Shown: positions 54,039 through 61,789 of the stretch, piece by piece
Numbering within the stretch: the stretch's first letter is position 1
Layout of the letters: each line of letters opens with the position of its first letter
Assembly: GCA_020851555.1 (NCBI GenBank)
Contig: JADZCM010000002.1
Coordinates: forward strand, 1-64,000
DNA: 64,000 bases
Reading direction: 5' to 3'
Source: Bryobacterales bacterium
GTDB lineage: Bacteria > Acidobacteriota > Terriglobia > Bryobacterales > Bryobacteraceae
Made by a program: the position numbers and the translations under genes
The notes under the pieces: generated by a model
Seen by the model: the letters and a program-made list of their open reading frames with translations, nothing else
The model's database searches: none
Told to the model about the DNA's origin: nothing

Positions 54039-55454
54039 CTACTGTGATTTGGTCTCGGTCTGGTTGTTGACCTTCACCCGGGTCTCGTTGCGGAGGGTGC
54101 GTATGACCCGGTAGCTGCCTGTGACGACTTCGTCGCCTTCCTTCAGGCCCTCCAGCACTTCAATGTCCGTGGCGCCGGTGATGCCGGTCTGTACCGTATG
54201 GAAAACGGCCCTTCCATTCGCCACGAGGAAAACACCTTGCAGTTCTTCCTTGCGGGCCTTCTCCTCGGCGGGAGTGAGCTTGGTGGCGGCTTGCACCCCC
54301 TTCTTCGACACGGGCTCCAGGTCGCCCCGCTGCCGGATTGTCAACGCCTGGATGGGAATGGTCAGGGCTCCCGTCCGCGTGGCTGTCGTGATTTTCGCGG
54401 TGCAGGAAAGCCCGGGACGAATCTCCGCCGACGGGTCCTCCAGGGCGATCACCACCTTGAAATCCTTGGCCTCCTGGCTGGAAATCGCGCTCTGGGACGC
54501 GGCCAGTCCGGTGGACCGGAGGATGGCCGTGTTGCCGATCTCGATCACGTGCCCCTTGAAGGTCTTGTTGGGGATGGCGTCGATGGTGATCTCGGCCGGC
54601 TGATCCAGGTGCATGGAGACGATGTCGGTTTCGTCCACCTTGACTTCGGCCGTGATGAGCGACATATCGGCGATGGTCATGATCAGGCTGGCCGGGGAAT
54701 TCTGGATTCCGGGAACGACGGTTTCGCCGACCCGCACCGGCAGGTTCGTGACCACGCCCTCCAGCGGGGAAACCACCGTGTACTTCTCAAAGACGTCGGA
54801 TACCCGCTGCACCATGGCCTTCAGTTGCCCGATCCGCTTTTCCGAACTGGCGAGCGCCGCGGCGGCTTGCGACCGCTGAGCCCGCGCCTGGGCCAACCTG
54901 GAATCGCTCTCGCGCAGCGCCGCCTCGGCGGAGTCGAAGGCCGCTTTCCTCTGGTCGTACTCCTGGCGCGCCACCAGTTTCTCGCTGAACAACTGCCTGG
55001 AGCGTTCGAAATCCAGCCTGGATCTCTCCAGTTCCGCCCGGGCACGATCCACGGAAGCCTGCACCGTGCGCAGATTCTCGTCTGCCGCCTTCACGGCGGC
55101 GGCGCTGGCGACGGCGTCCGCCTCGGCCGAGTTCAGCGCTGCTTCCTGAGCCCGGACGTCCGCCGCCGCCTGCACGGACTCCTGCCGCGCCAGAAGCTGG
55201 CCCTTGCGGACGGTCTGCCCTTCACGCACCAGTATCTCGGTGAGCCGGCCCATGACGTTGGCGCCGATGTTGACGTAGTTCCGCGGTTTGACCTCGCCGG
55301 ACGCGGTGACCACCGATGAAAGATCCTGCCGGACCACTTTGCCCGTTTGCAGGGTTACGATGTCGGCCTGGCTCTTCTTGACGCCATAGACCACGCCGCC
55401 CGTCATCACCGCGAGCACAAGAATAGCCACCCAGATTTTCCACTTCTTTTTCAC
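54039..55454 (-). CDS. MacA-like periplasmic adaptor
   Basis: 471 residues. TM anchor (about 6-24), first lipoyl half [29 protein letters not shown] near 50, a long helical hairpin (about 95-200) with Ala/Glu/Arg repeats, second lipoyl half [21 protein letters not shown] near 240, and a beta-barrel domain. MacA-like proteins join a MacB-type permease to TolC. It lacks its permease nearby and is 109 bp from accA, which is read first on the same strand. Confidence 0.92.
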   Translation of the reverse strand: MKKKWKIWVAILVLAVMTGGVVYGVKKSQADIVTLQTGKVVRQDLSSVVTASGEVKPRNYVNIGANVMGRLTEILVREGQTVRKGQLLARQESVQAAADVRAQEAALNSAEADAVASAAAVKAADENLRTVQASVDRARAELERSRLDFERSRQLFSEKLVARQEYDQRKAAFDSAEAALRESDSRLAQARAQRSQAAAALASSEKRIGQLKAMVQRVSDVFEKYTVVSPLEGVVTNLPVRVGETVVPGIQNSPASLIMTIADMSLITAEVKVDETDIVSMHLDQPAEITIDAIPNKTFKGHVIEIGNTAILRSTGLAASQSAISSQEAKDFKVVIALEDPSAEIRPGLSCTAKITTATRTGALTIPIQALTIRQRGDLEPVSKKGVQAATKLTPAEEKARKEELQGVFLVANGRAVFHTVQTGITGATDIEVLEGLKEGDEVVTGSYRVIRTLRNETRVKVNNQTETKSQ

Positions 55455-55563
55455 GTGACTGGCTCCAAAGGGTGTAGACGCAGGGGGTGGCCTGTTTGTT
55501 CTCGGAATCGACCCACAATCATGTTAGCACGCAGCCAGCCGGGCCCCGCATTCTGCTGGCTGT

Positions 55564-56445
55564 TCACCCGGCAACCTCGGTGAAGAAGTTGCCCATTTTC
55601 CGGAACTTCTGGTAACGCGCTTCGACCAGGGCCTCGACGGAGAGCGCCATGAGTTCGGCCAGTGCCGCGCGCAGGGTACGCTTCAAGTTCTCCGCGGCCT
55701 GATCCACGTCCGTGTGAGCGCCCTCGCCCGGCTCGGGGATAATGCCGTCGATCAGCCCCAGGCGGAGCAGGTCCTGGGCTGTGAGCTTGAGCGCGCTGGC
55801 AGCCAGCTCCCCCTTGGAGGAGTCGCGCCAGATGATGGCGGCGCAGCTCTCCGGAGAGATCACGCTGTAGACTGCGTTCTCCATCATGAAGACCCGGTCG
55901 CCGACCCCCAGGGCCAGCGCGCCGCCGCTGCCGCCCTCGCCGATGCAGACCACCACCATCGGGGTCTTGAGTCTCGACATTTCCCGGAGGTTCACGGCGA
56001 TGGCCTCGGCTTGGCCGCGCTCCTCGGCATCGATACCCGGGTAAGCGCCCGGCGTGTCCAGGAGAGTCAGCACCGGCCTGCCGAACTTCTCAGCCATCAG
56101 CATGATACGCAAGGCTTTACGGTACCCTTCGGGCTTCGGCATGCCGAAGTTCCTGAAGAGTTTCTGTTTTGTGTCACGCCCCTTCTGCTGCCCTACTACA
56201 ACTATAGGATTTCCCTCGAAGAACCCCATGCCGGCCACAATGGCGGGGTCGTCGGCAATGCCGCGATCCCCGTGTAGTTCCTGAAAGCCACTGATTGTGC
56301 GTTGGATATAGTCCAGGGAGTGGGGACGCTTGGGATGGCGGGCGAGTTGTACCCGCTGCCAGGGGTGGGCAGCCTGAACCTGCCGGGCGGCGGCCAGTTC
56401 CGCCTCGAGGGCTGCGATACGGTCAGTGGTCTGTTCGGAATCCAT
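55564..56445 (-). CDS. accA: acetyl-CoA carboxylase carboxyltransferase, alpha subunit
   Basis: 293 residues, a little shorter than E. coli AccA (319). AHPWQRVQLARHPKRPHSLDYI, FQELHGDRGIADDPAIVAGMG, LLDTPGAYPGIDAEERGQAEAIA and EGGSGGALALGVGDRVFM are full matches to the family; the biotin-carboxyl and acetyl-CoA sites lie in the last two. It carboxylates acetyl-CoA to malonyl-CoA with AccD and biotinylated AccB, the first step of fatty-acid synthesis. Located 170 bp downstream of dnaE, an arrangement also seen in E. coli. Confidence 0.97.
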   Translation of the reverse strand: MDSEQTTDRIAALEAELAAARQVQAAHPWQRVQLARHPKRPHSLDYIQRTISGFQELHGDRGIADDPAIVAGMGFFEGNPIVVVGQQKGRDTKQKLFRNFGMPKPEGYRKALRIMLMAEKFGRPVLTLLDTPGAYPGIDAEERGQAEAIAVNLREMSRLKTPMVVVCIGEGGSGGALALGVGDRVFMMENAVYSVISPESCAAIIWRDSSKGELAASALKLTAQDLLRLGLIDGIIPEPGEGAHTDVDQAAENLKRTLRAALAELMALSVEALVEARYQKFRKMGNFFTEVAG

Positions 56446-56615
56446 CCCCTACATAGTAAAACGTCAGCCGCCCGTCCGGGTTACCCCCCGTGGACGGGCA
56501 ACCTCCTGGGAACCGAGGCGGCCGGGGGGCGGAACAGCAGGGCGTTGGGGTAACCGTGGCCCCGCCTCTGGCCCGAACCACGCGCGGCAGCCAGCGGCGT
56601 GCCCCAAGGACCGAC

Positions 56616-59600
56616 TCAGTTCGCCAGAATCTCCAGCGCGTCCGGGCCGCAGAGGCGTTCGACCTCGGCGCGAAACTCCTTATCGGGGCGGACCCCGGCA
56701 TCGATGTCCAGGATCACCGTGAAGTCGCGGGACTTCTCCAAGCGCAGCCGCACCTGGGTCTCCCCGGCCTTGCGCTTGATCAGGGCCGCCAGTTCAGCCG
56801 CATTTCCCTGGCCAAGCCAAACCCGAATGGAGAGCAGTGAGGGGAACGCCACGCGCGCCAACTCCAGGGGCACGACATCCACCACCGAAATCCTCGGCGG
56901 TGCGTTCTCCTCGGGCAGGGCGGAACCCCGGACCAGTACGGCGCGGTCTTCAACCAGTTCGCTCTCCAGCCGCTCGTAGTTGGTGGTGAAAACCAGCGCA
57001 TCGACAGTTCCCTGCGCGTCATCCAGTTGGAAGGATGCCCAGGGCTTGCCCTCCTTGTTGCGTTTGCGCTGGATGCCGGTCAGGATGCCGCAGAGAGCCA
57101 CTTCCGCACCCCGTTCCAGACCTTCCAGCGTCGAGGAGTCGTGGGTGGCCAGTTCGGTGACCTTCTCCCGGAACTGGTCCAGCGGGTGGCCGGTGACGTA
57201 GAAACCCAACACCTCCTTCTCGCCGGCCAGCGTTTGCTGGAGACTCCAATCCGGTGCCGCCGGCAGGGGCTCTTCCTGGCTGGCTTCCTCCGCGGGAGAC
57301 AGCGAGAAGAGCCCGGCCTGGCCGCTCTCGCGGTCGCGGTGCGCGCGCTGGCCGAACTCCATGGCCCGTTCGATCGCCGCGAACAGTTGAGCACGAGTGC
57401 CGCCCAGGGAGTCCATGGCGCTGGCCTTGATCAGGCTTTCCAGCATTCTCCGGTTGAGGGCGGTCAGCTCTACCTGCTCGCAGAAGTGGTAGAGCGAGCG
57501 GAAACGTCCGATCTGGCGGCGGGACTTCTGAATCGCCTCGACGGCGGATCTCCCCAGGTTCTTGACGGCGCCCAGCCCGAAGCGGATCGCCCCGCGGCCC
57601 GGCAATGAATGGTCCGGAGTGAAATCCCAGTTGCTGACGTTGATGTCGGGGGGGAGCACCCGGATCCCCATCTCGCCGCACTCGCCGATGTACCGCACGA
57701 CCTTGGAGGTGTTGCCGGTCTCCGAGGTGAGCAGAGCGGCCATGAACTCCGTGGGGTAGTGGGCCTTCAAATAGGCGGTGACGTACGCCAGATAGGCGTA
57801 GGCGGCCGAATGGGACTTGTTGAAGCCGTAGCCGGCGAATTGCTCCATCAGGTCGAAGATCCTGCCGACCTTGCGGGGAGGGAAACCGCGGGCGGCGGCG
57901 CCTGCCATGAACCTGGCGCGCTGGGCGGCCATCTCCTCCGGCTTCTTCTTTCCCATGGCGCGGCGCAGGATGTCGGCCTCGCCGAGCGTGTAGCCGGCCA
58001 GCTTATGGGAGATCTGCATCACCTGTTCCTGGTAAACGATGACGCCGTAGGTCTCCTCCAGGATCTCCTTCAACTCGGGCAGGTCGTACGCGATCTCTTT
58101 CCGGCCGTGCTTGCGGTCGATGAAATCCGTGATCATGCCGCCCTGGATGGGGCCGGGCCGGTACAAGGCGTTCAACGCGATGAGATCCTCCACGCGTGAA
58201 GGCTGGTAGCGGCGGAGGTTGTCCCGCATGCCGTCGGATTCGAACTGGAACACGCCGCTGGTGTAGCCCTGGGAGAAGATCGCGAACGTGTCGGGATCGT
58301 CCAGCGGAAGGTCCTCGAGCACCAGTTCCACGCCGTGGTGCCTGCGGATAAGCTCGAGCGCGTCGTGGACGACGGTCAGCGTGGTCAGGCCCAGGAAATC
58401 CATCTTGAGAAGGGAGAGCTTCTCAAGCGAGTTCATGTCGTACTGTGTAACGATCTCCTCGCGGTTCGTGCGGTAGAGCGGAGTCAGTTCCAACAGCGGC
58501 ACCGGCGCGATCACCACGCCCGCCGCGTGGATCGAAGCGTTTCTGCACAGACCCTCGATACGCCTGGCGATCTCCAGCACCTCGGCGACCCGCGGGTCGC
58601 TTGCGGCGGCCTCCGCCAGTCCCCGCTCCTTCTGCATGGCCTCGTCGAGCTTGATATTGAGCACGTTGGGAATCAGCTTGGTGATCCGGTCTACTTCGGC
58701 GAAGCTCATGTCGAGCACGCGGCCCACATCCTTGATTGCCGCGCGAGCCCCCAGCGTGTTGAAGGTGATGATCTGCGCCACCTGCTCGCGGCCGTACTTG
58801 TTGGTCACGTACTGAATGACCTCGCCGCGCCGGTTCATGCAGAAATCGATGTCGATGTCCGGGAGGGTAACGCGCTCCGGATTGAGAAAGCGTTCGAACA
58901 GCAAGCCGTAGTACAGAGGATCGACGTCCGTGATCCCCATGGCGTAGCTGACCAGGCTGCCGGCGGCCGAGCCCCTGCCCGGTCCGACCGGTATGCCCTG
59001 GGCCTTGGCGAACCGGATGAAGTCCCAGACGATGAGGAAGTAACCGGAGAACCGCATCTGTTGGATCATGCGGATCTCTTCGTTCAACCGCTCGCCGTAC
59101 TCGGCCAGGTCGTTGCGAAGACGCCCGGCGGCGCGCAGGGCTTCCAGGCGGCCGCGGCGCTTCTCAAAGCCCTGGCGGGCTATGTACTCAAAGTAGGACT
59201 CCGCGGTGTGGCCTTCCGGCACGTCGAACTTGGGAAACGGCTCCTCGATCTTGTCCAGGCTCACCCGGCAGCGTTCGGCGATCTCCCAGGTGCGGTCCAG
59301 GGCCTCTTCCACTTCCCCGAACAGGGCCATCATTTCGGCGCGCGACTTAAGGTAGAAATCCGGGCCCCAGGATTTCATTCGGGCGGTATCACGAACGGTC
59401 TTGCCGGTCTGAATGCACAACAGGATGTCGTGCGCGCGCGCGTCATCCCGCCGCAGATAGTGCGCGTCGTTGGTGGCGACCAGCGGTATTCCGGTCTCCT
59501 GTGACAGGCGGTTCAATTGCGGCAACACCGTGCGTTCGTCGTCCAGACCGTGGTCCTGGATCTCGAGGAAGAAATTGCCCCGGCCGAAGAGGTCCTGGTG

Positions 59601-60083
59601 CGTGTACGCGCAGCGCCGGGCGTCCTCATACAGTCCCGACCTTAGCTTCTCGTTGACCGCGCCCTGGAGGCAGGCCGACAGCGCGATCAGGCCGCGGGAG
59701 TGCCGGCTCAGAAGATCAAGGTCGATTCTGGGCTTATAGTAGAAACCTTCCAGAAAGCCCGCCGACACCAGCTTGACGAGGTTGCGGTAACCCTCCTGGT
59801 TCTCGCACAGCAGGACCAGGTGATTGTAGCGGTTCGAGTCCGAGCGGACCGTGCGCCCCTGCTGCGCCACGTAAACCTCGCAGCCGATAACGGGGTGGAT
59901 GCCCTTTTCCTTGGCGGCGAAGTAGAACTGGACGGCGCCGAACAGGTTGCCGTGGTCGGTGATGGCGACGGCCGGCATCCGCTGCTCCTGGACCACCTGC
60001 ATCAATTGCCCGATCTCGCAGGCACCGTCAAGCAGGGAATAATCGGTGTGCAGGTGGAGATGGACAAAGGGCCGCTCGGGCAT
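56616..60083 (-). CDS. dnaE: DNA polymerase III alpha subunit
   Basis: 1155 residues, normal for DnaE. PHP domain with HLHLHTDYSLLDGA near 7 and AITDHGNLFGA near 38; polymerase core with GPGRGSAAGSLVSYAMG near 370, the catalytic PDIDIDF near 411 and KMDFLGLTTL near 560; helix-hairpin region and an OB-type tail (about 980-1080). It is the replicative polymerase that works with the clamp at 4766-5884. accA follows downstream on the same strand. The other copy type (DnaE2) is excluded by size and context. Confidence 0.97.
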   Translation of the reverse strand: MPERPFVHLHLHTDYSLLDGACEIGQLMQVVQEQRMPAVAITDHGNLFGAVQFYFAAKEKGIHPVIGCEVYVAQQGRTVRSDSNRYNHLVLLCENQEGYRNLVKLVSAGFLEGFYYKPRIDLDLLSRHSRGLIALSACLQGAVNEKLRSGLYEDARRCAYTHQDLFGRGNFFLEIQDHGLDDERTVLPQLNRLSQETGIPLVATNDAHYLRRDDARAHDILLCIQTGKTVRDTARMKSWGPDFYLKSRAEMMALFGEVEEALDRTWEIAERCRVSLDKIEEPFPKFDVPEGHTAESYFEYIARQGFEKRRGRLEALRAAGRLRNDLAEYGERLNEEIRMIQQMRFSGYFLIVWDFIRFAKAQGIPVGPGRGSAAGSLVSYAMGITDVDPLYYGLLFERFLNPERVTLPDIDIDFCMNRRGEVIQYVTNKYGREQVAQIITFNTLGARAAIKDVGRVLDMSFAEVDRITKLIPNVLNIKLDEAMQKERGLAEAAASDPRVAEVLEIARRIEGLCRNASIHAAGVVIAPVPLLELTPLYRTNREEIVTQYDMNSLEKLSLLKMDFLGLTTLTVVHDALELIRRHHGVELVLEDLPLDDPDTFAIFSQGYTSGVFQFESDGMRDNLRRYQPSRVEDLIALNALYRPGPIQGGMITDFIDRKHGRKEIAYDLPELKEILEETYGVIVYQEQVMQISHKLAGYTLGEADILRRAMGKKKPEEMAAQRARFMAGAAARGFPPRKVGRIFDLMEQFAGYGFNKSHSAAYAYLAYVTAYLKAHYPTEFMAALLTSETGNTSKVVRYIGECGEMGIRVLPPDINVSNWDFTPDHSLPGRGAIRFGLGAVKNLGRSAVEAIQKSRRQIGRFRSLYHFCEQVELTALNRRMLESLIKASAMDSLGGTRAQLFAAIERAMEFGQRAHRDRESGQAGLFSLSPAEEASQEEPLPAAPDWSLQQTLAGEKEVLGFYVTGHPLDQFREKVTELATHDSSTLEGLERGAEVALCGILTGIQRKRNKEGKPWASFQLDDAQGTVDALVFTTNYERLESELVEDRAVLVRGSALPEENAPPRISVVDVVPLELARVAFPSLLSIRVWLGQGNAAELAALIKRKAGETQVRLRLEKSRDFTVILDIDAGVRPDKEFRAEVERLCGPDALEILAN

Positions 60084-60121
60084 GTCGTCCTCAGTATAGA
60101 TGCCGGGGGAGGATCTGCACC

Positions 60122-60198
60122 TGGTAGGGACGGGCAGATTCGAACTGCCGACCTGCCGCTTAGGAGGCGGCCGCTCTATCCATCTGAGCTACGTCCCC
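60122..60198 (-). tRNA. tRNA-Arg (anticodon CCT)
   Basis: The minus strand gives a 77-nt cloverleaf: acceptor GGGGACG/CGTCCCT (first pair G-U), D arm GCTCAGATGGATAGAGC, anticodon stem GCCGC/GCGGC with loop CTCCTAA and anticodon CCT, T arm GGCAGTTCGAATCTGCC, discriminator A and an encoded CCA at 60122-60124. It reads rare AGG codons. Located 38 bp upstream of dnaE on the same strand. Confidence 0.95.
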
Positions 60199-60566
60199 GC
60201 TGCCAGTCCCCATTGTACCGTAGGGGGCCAGCGGCGAAGCCCTTTTTGGCCAATGTCGCGGCGGAACCGCATGCCGCGGAAGCGGATCCTCTCCGCCGCC
60301 CGGCAACTGCGCTCGATCGCCGAGGGCAGAGTCAACCTCGTGGCTGCCCCCTTCCCGCGTATTACCGGAGGCGCTTTTTGATCGAGTCTTGTGAGAATGA
60401 CCGGAGGACCCGGCGATTTCGTAACCCGTATTTTTACGCCTGACGGATCAGCCCGCATCCCACCGGGATCGAGCTCCGCGGAGGGCCGTGGGCATTTTGG
60501 CAAATCTCCAGAACACTTTGACGGGGGCCTGTCCTGCCACTATAAGTAGCGGCAGATAGAAAATAG
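60199..60566. other. 368-bp region without a gene
   Basis: Between tRNA-Arg and the transposase remnant. Translations in all frames are short or arginine-rich. No terminator, promoter or repeat stands out. It may hold the lost left end of the insertion element, but no inverted repeat was found. Confidence 0.45.
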
Positions 60567-61419
60567 GTGGGCGCAAGGACCGAAGGACGGCGCCGCCTGC
60601 CGCATCCCTGGCCCAAGGTCTTTGGTGCGGTGTTCCTTGGGCCGGCGTGCCAGTTTGGCGCGGTGCACCGCATCGAAGCGGAGTGCGCAGACGGCGTGCT
60701 CCACCAACGCATTGGGCCGCTCAGTGAGGACACCATCGGTTATGCGCTGCAACGCCAGTCGGCCGCCGGGGTCTTTGAGCTCGGCTGTCGGGTTGCGCGC
60801 CAACTGAAGCGCAACGGCGTGCTGCGCTCGGACCTGGCCCGTGGGCGGGTGGTGGCCGCGGTGGATGGCATCGAAATCCGCAGTTCCTATTGCCGCTGCG
60901 GTGACGCTTGCCTGGAGCGGAAAGTGGAGCGCAAAGTGGACAGCAACTGCAGCTCTGGCAGTTGCCGGAAGTGGACTGGCCCGTGGCCCACCGCCCCGTT
61001 GGCGTGGTGAAGACGGTACGGGTGCAGGCCGGCCGCCGCGTCGCTATCCGCAAACACGCCGGCCGGCGCATCTGGGAAAACAGCCCAAGCCGGTCATGAA
61101 CACCAACTTCTATGCGGCGAATGTGGATATCGGTGCGATTCCACCTTGGTTCATCCATCCACTCGGCCGCAGCCGGTGGGCCATCGATGCGCGGGTCTTC
61201 CAAACCGTCGTCACGGACTGCCGCTTGAAGAAGCCCTCGGTGCATCGAAACTCGGCGCTGGTTGTGCTCACGCTGATCCGGGTGCTGGCGTACACGCTGG
61301 CGATGGTCTTCTACTTTCGCCAGGTGCGCAGCCACGCGCGGACACGCCGGCCCAGCTTCTGCGAGATGGCGCGGCAATTCGGCTATGCGTTTCTCACGCT
61401 CCGCTGCGACTCCCGTTGA
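60567..61419 (+). pseudogene. decayed IS4-like transposase
   Basis: One transposase is spread over three reading frames. The first (60567-61010) reads GPLSEDTIGYALQRQ, RVARQLKRNGVLRSDLARGR and VVAAVDGIEIRSSYCRCGDACLERKV; the middle part (near 60940-61075, another frame) has LWQLPEVDWPVAHRPVGVVKTV; the third (about 61080-61419) has RSRWAIDARVFQTVVTDCRLKKPS and VLTLIRVLAYTLAMVFYFRQVRSHA. Frameshifts and missing middle segments make it non-functional. The family is IS4-like by its C-terminal helix; terminal inverted repeats are not evident. Confidence 0.75.
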
Positions 61420-61673
61420 GATCCTCTCAGCGGTCTACGGTTGTGCCGTTCCCTCAATCCTCCCATCCGGCGCCCCTGCTGGCGCCTGGGCGCCCTGTTG
61501 CCCTGCCCGGACTTGCCAGCCTGCCGGCAGTGCTCGAAACCGCTCCGGTGAAGGCCCAAAGCCCCTCTTACCCGATCTGGCCGCTGAACTCCCGCACAAA
61601 ACGCTTTCCTTGCTTGTAGTTATCGCCATCCCAGAGGGGGTTTGCAAAATCGCTGCTCGCTACGTTTTTGCCC
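61420..61673. other. gene-free spacer after the transposase remnant
   Basis: About 250 bp with no supported gene. GGCGCC palindromes are clustered near 61471-61490. A minus-strand open frame of 72 codons (61568-61786) crosses the receptor promoter and has no ribosome site; its C-terminal residues ANPLWDGDNYKQGKRFVREF look more protein-like than random, so a gene relic cannot be excluded. Confidence 0.4.
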
Positions 61674-61705
61674 TTGACGGTCGTCGATGCTTGGCATAGT
61701 ATGCC
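61674..61705 (+). promoter_or_regulatory. receptor promoter with palindrome over the -10
   Basis: TTGACG (61674-61679) and TAGTAT (61697-61702) with 17 bp between. The -10 sits inside the inverted repeat GGCATA-G-TATGCC (61693-61705), a likely operator. Transcription would begin near 61709, giving a leader of about 80 nt. Confidence 0.55.
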
Positions 61706-61711
61706 CGTAGA

Positions 61712-61733
61712 GGAACTATCCAAGGATAGCTCC
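61712..61733 (+). promoter_or_regulatory. leader hairpin upstream of the receptor
   Basis: Arms CTATCC (61716-61721) and GGATAG (61724-61729) around a 2-base turn, extended by GGA/TCC outside one mismatch. It lies at the start of the predicted mRNA and could be an operator or an RNA control element. Confidence 0.4.
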
Positions 61734-61789
61734 CGGAGATCAGCTCGCGATGCGATCTGGCTCATGTCCAAACTGTGGGGGTCCAACGC

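Noticed and set aside
60122..61419. tRNA-Arg as an attachment site for a genomic island
   Set aside because: The transposase remnant lies on the 5' side of the tRNA, no integrase is seen and no repeat of the tRNA 3' end was found.
61568..61786. 72-codon minus-strand frame overlapping the receptor promoter
   Set aside because: Its C-terminal residues look protein-like, but there is no ribosome site and it crosses a strong promoter; it is left as an unproven relic.
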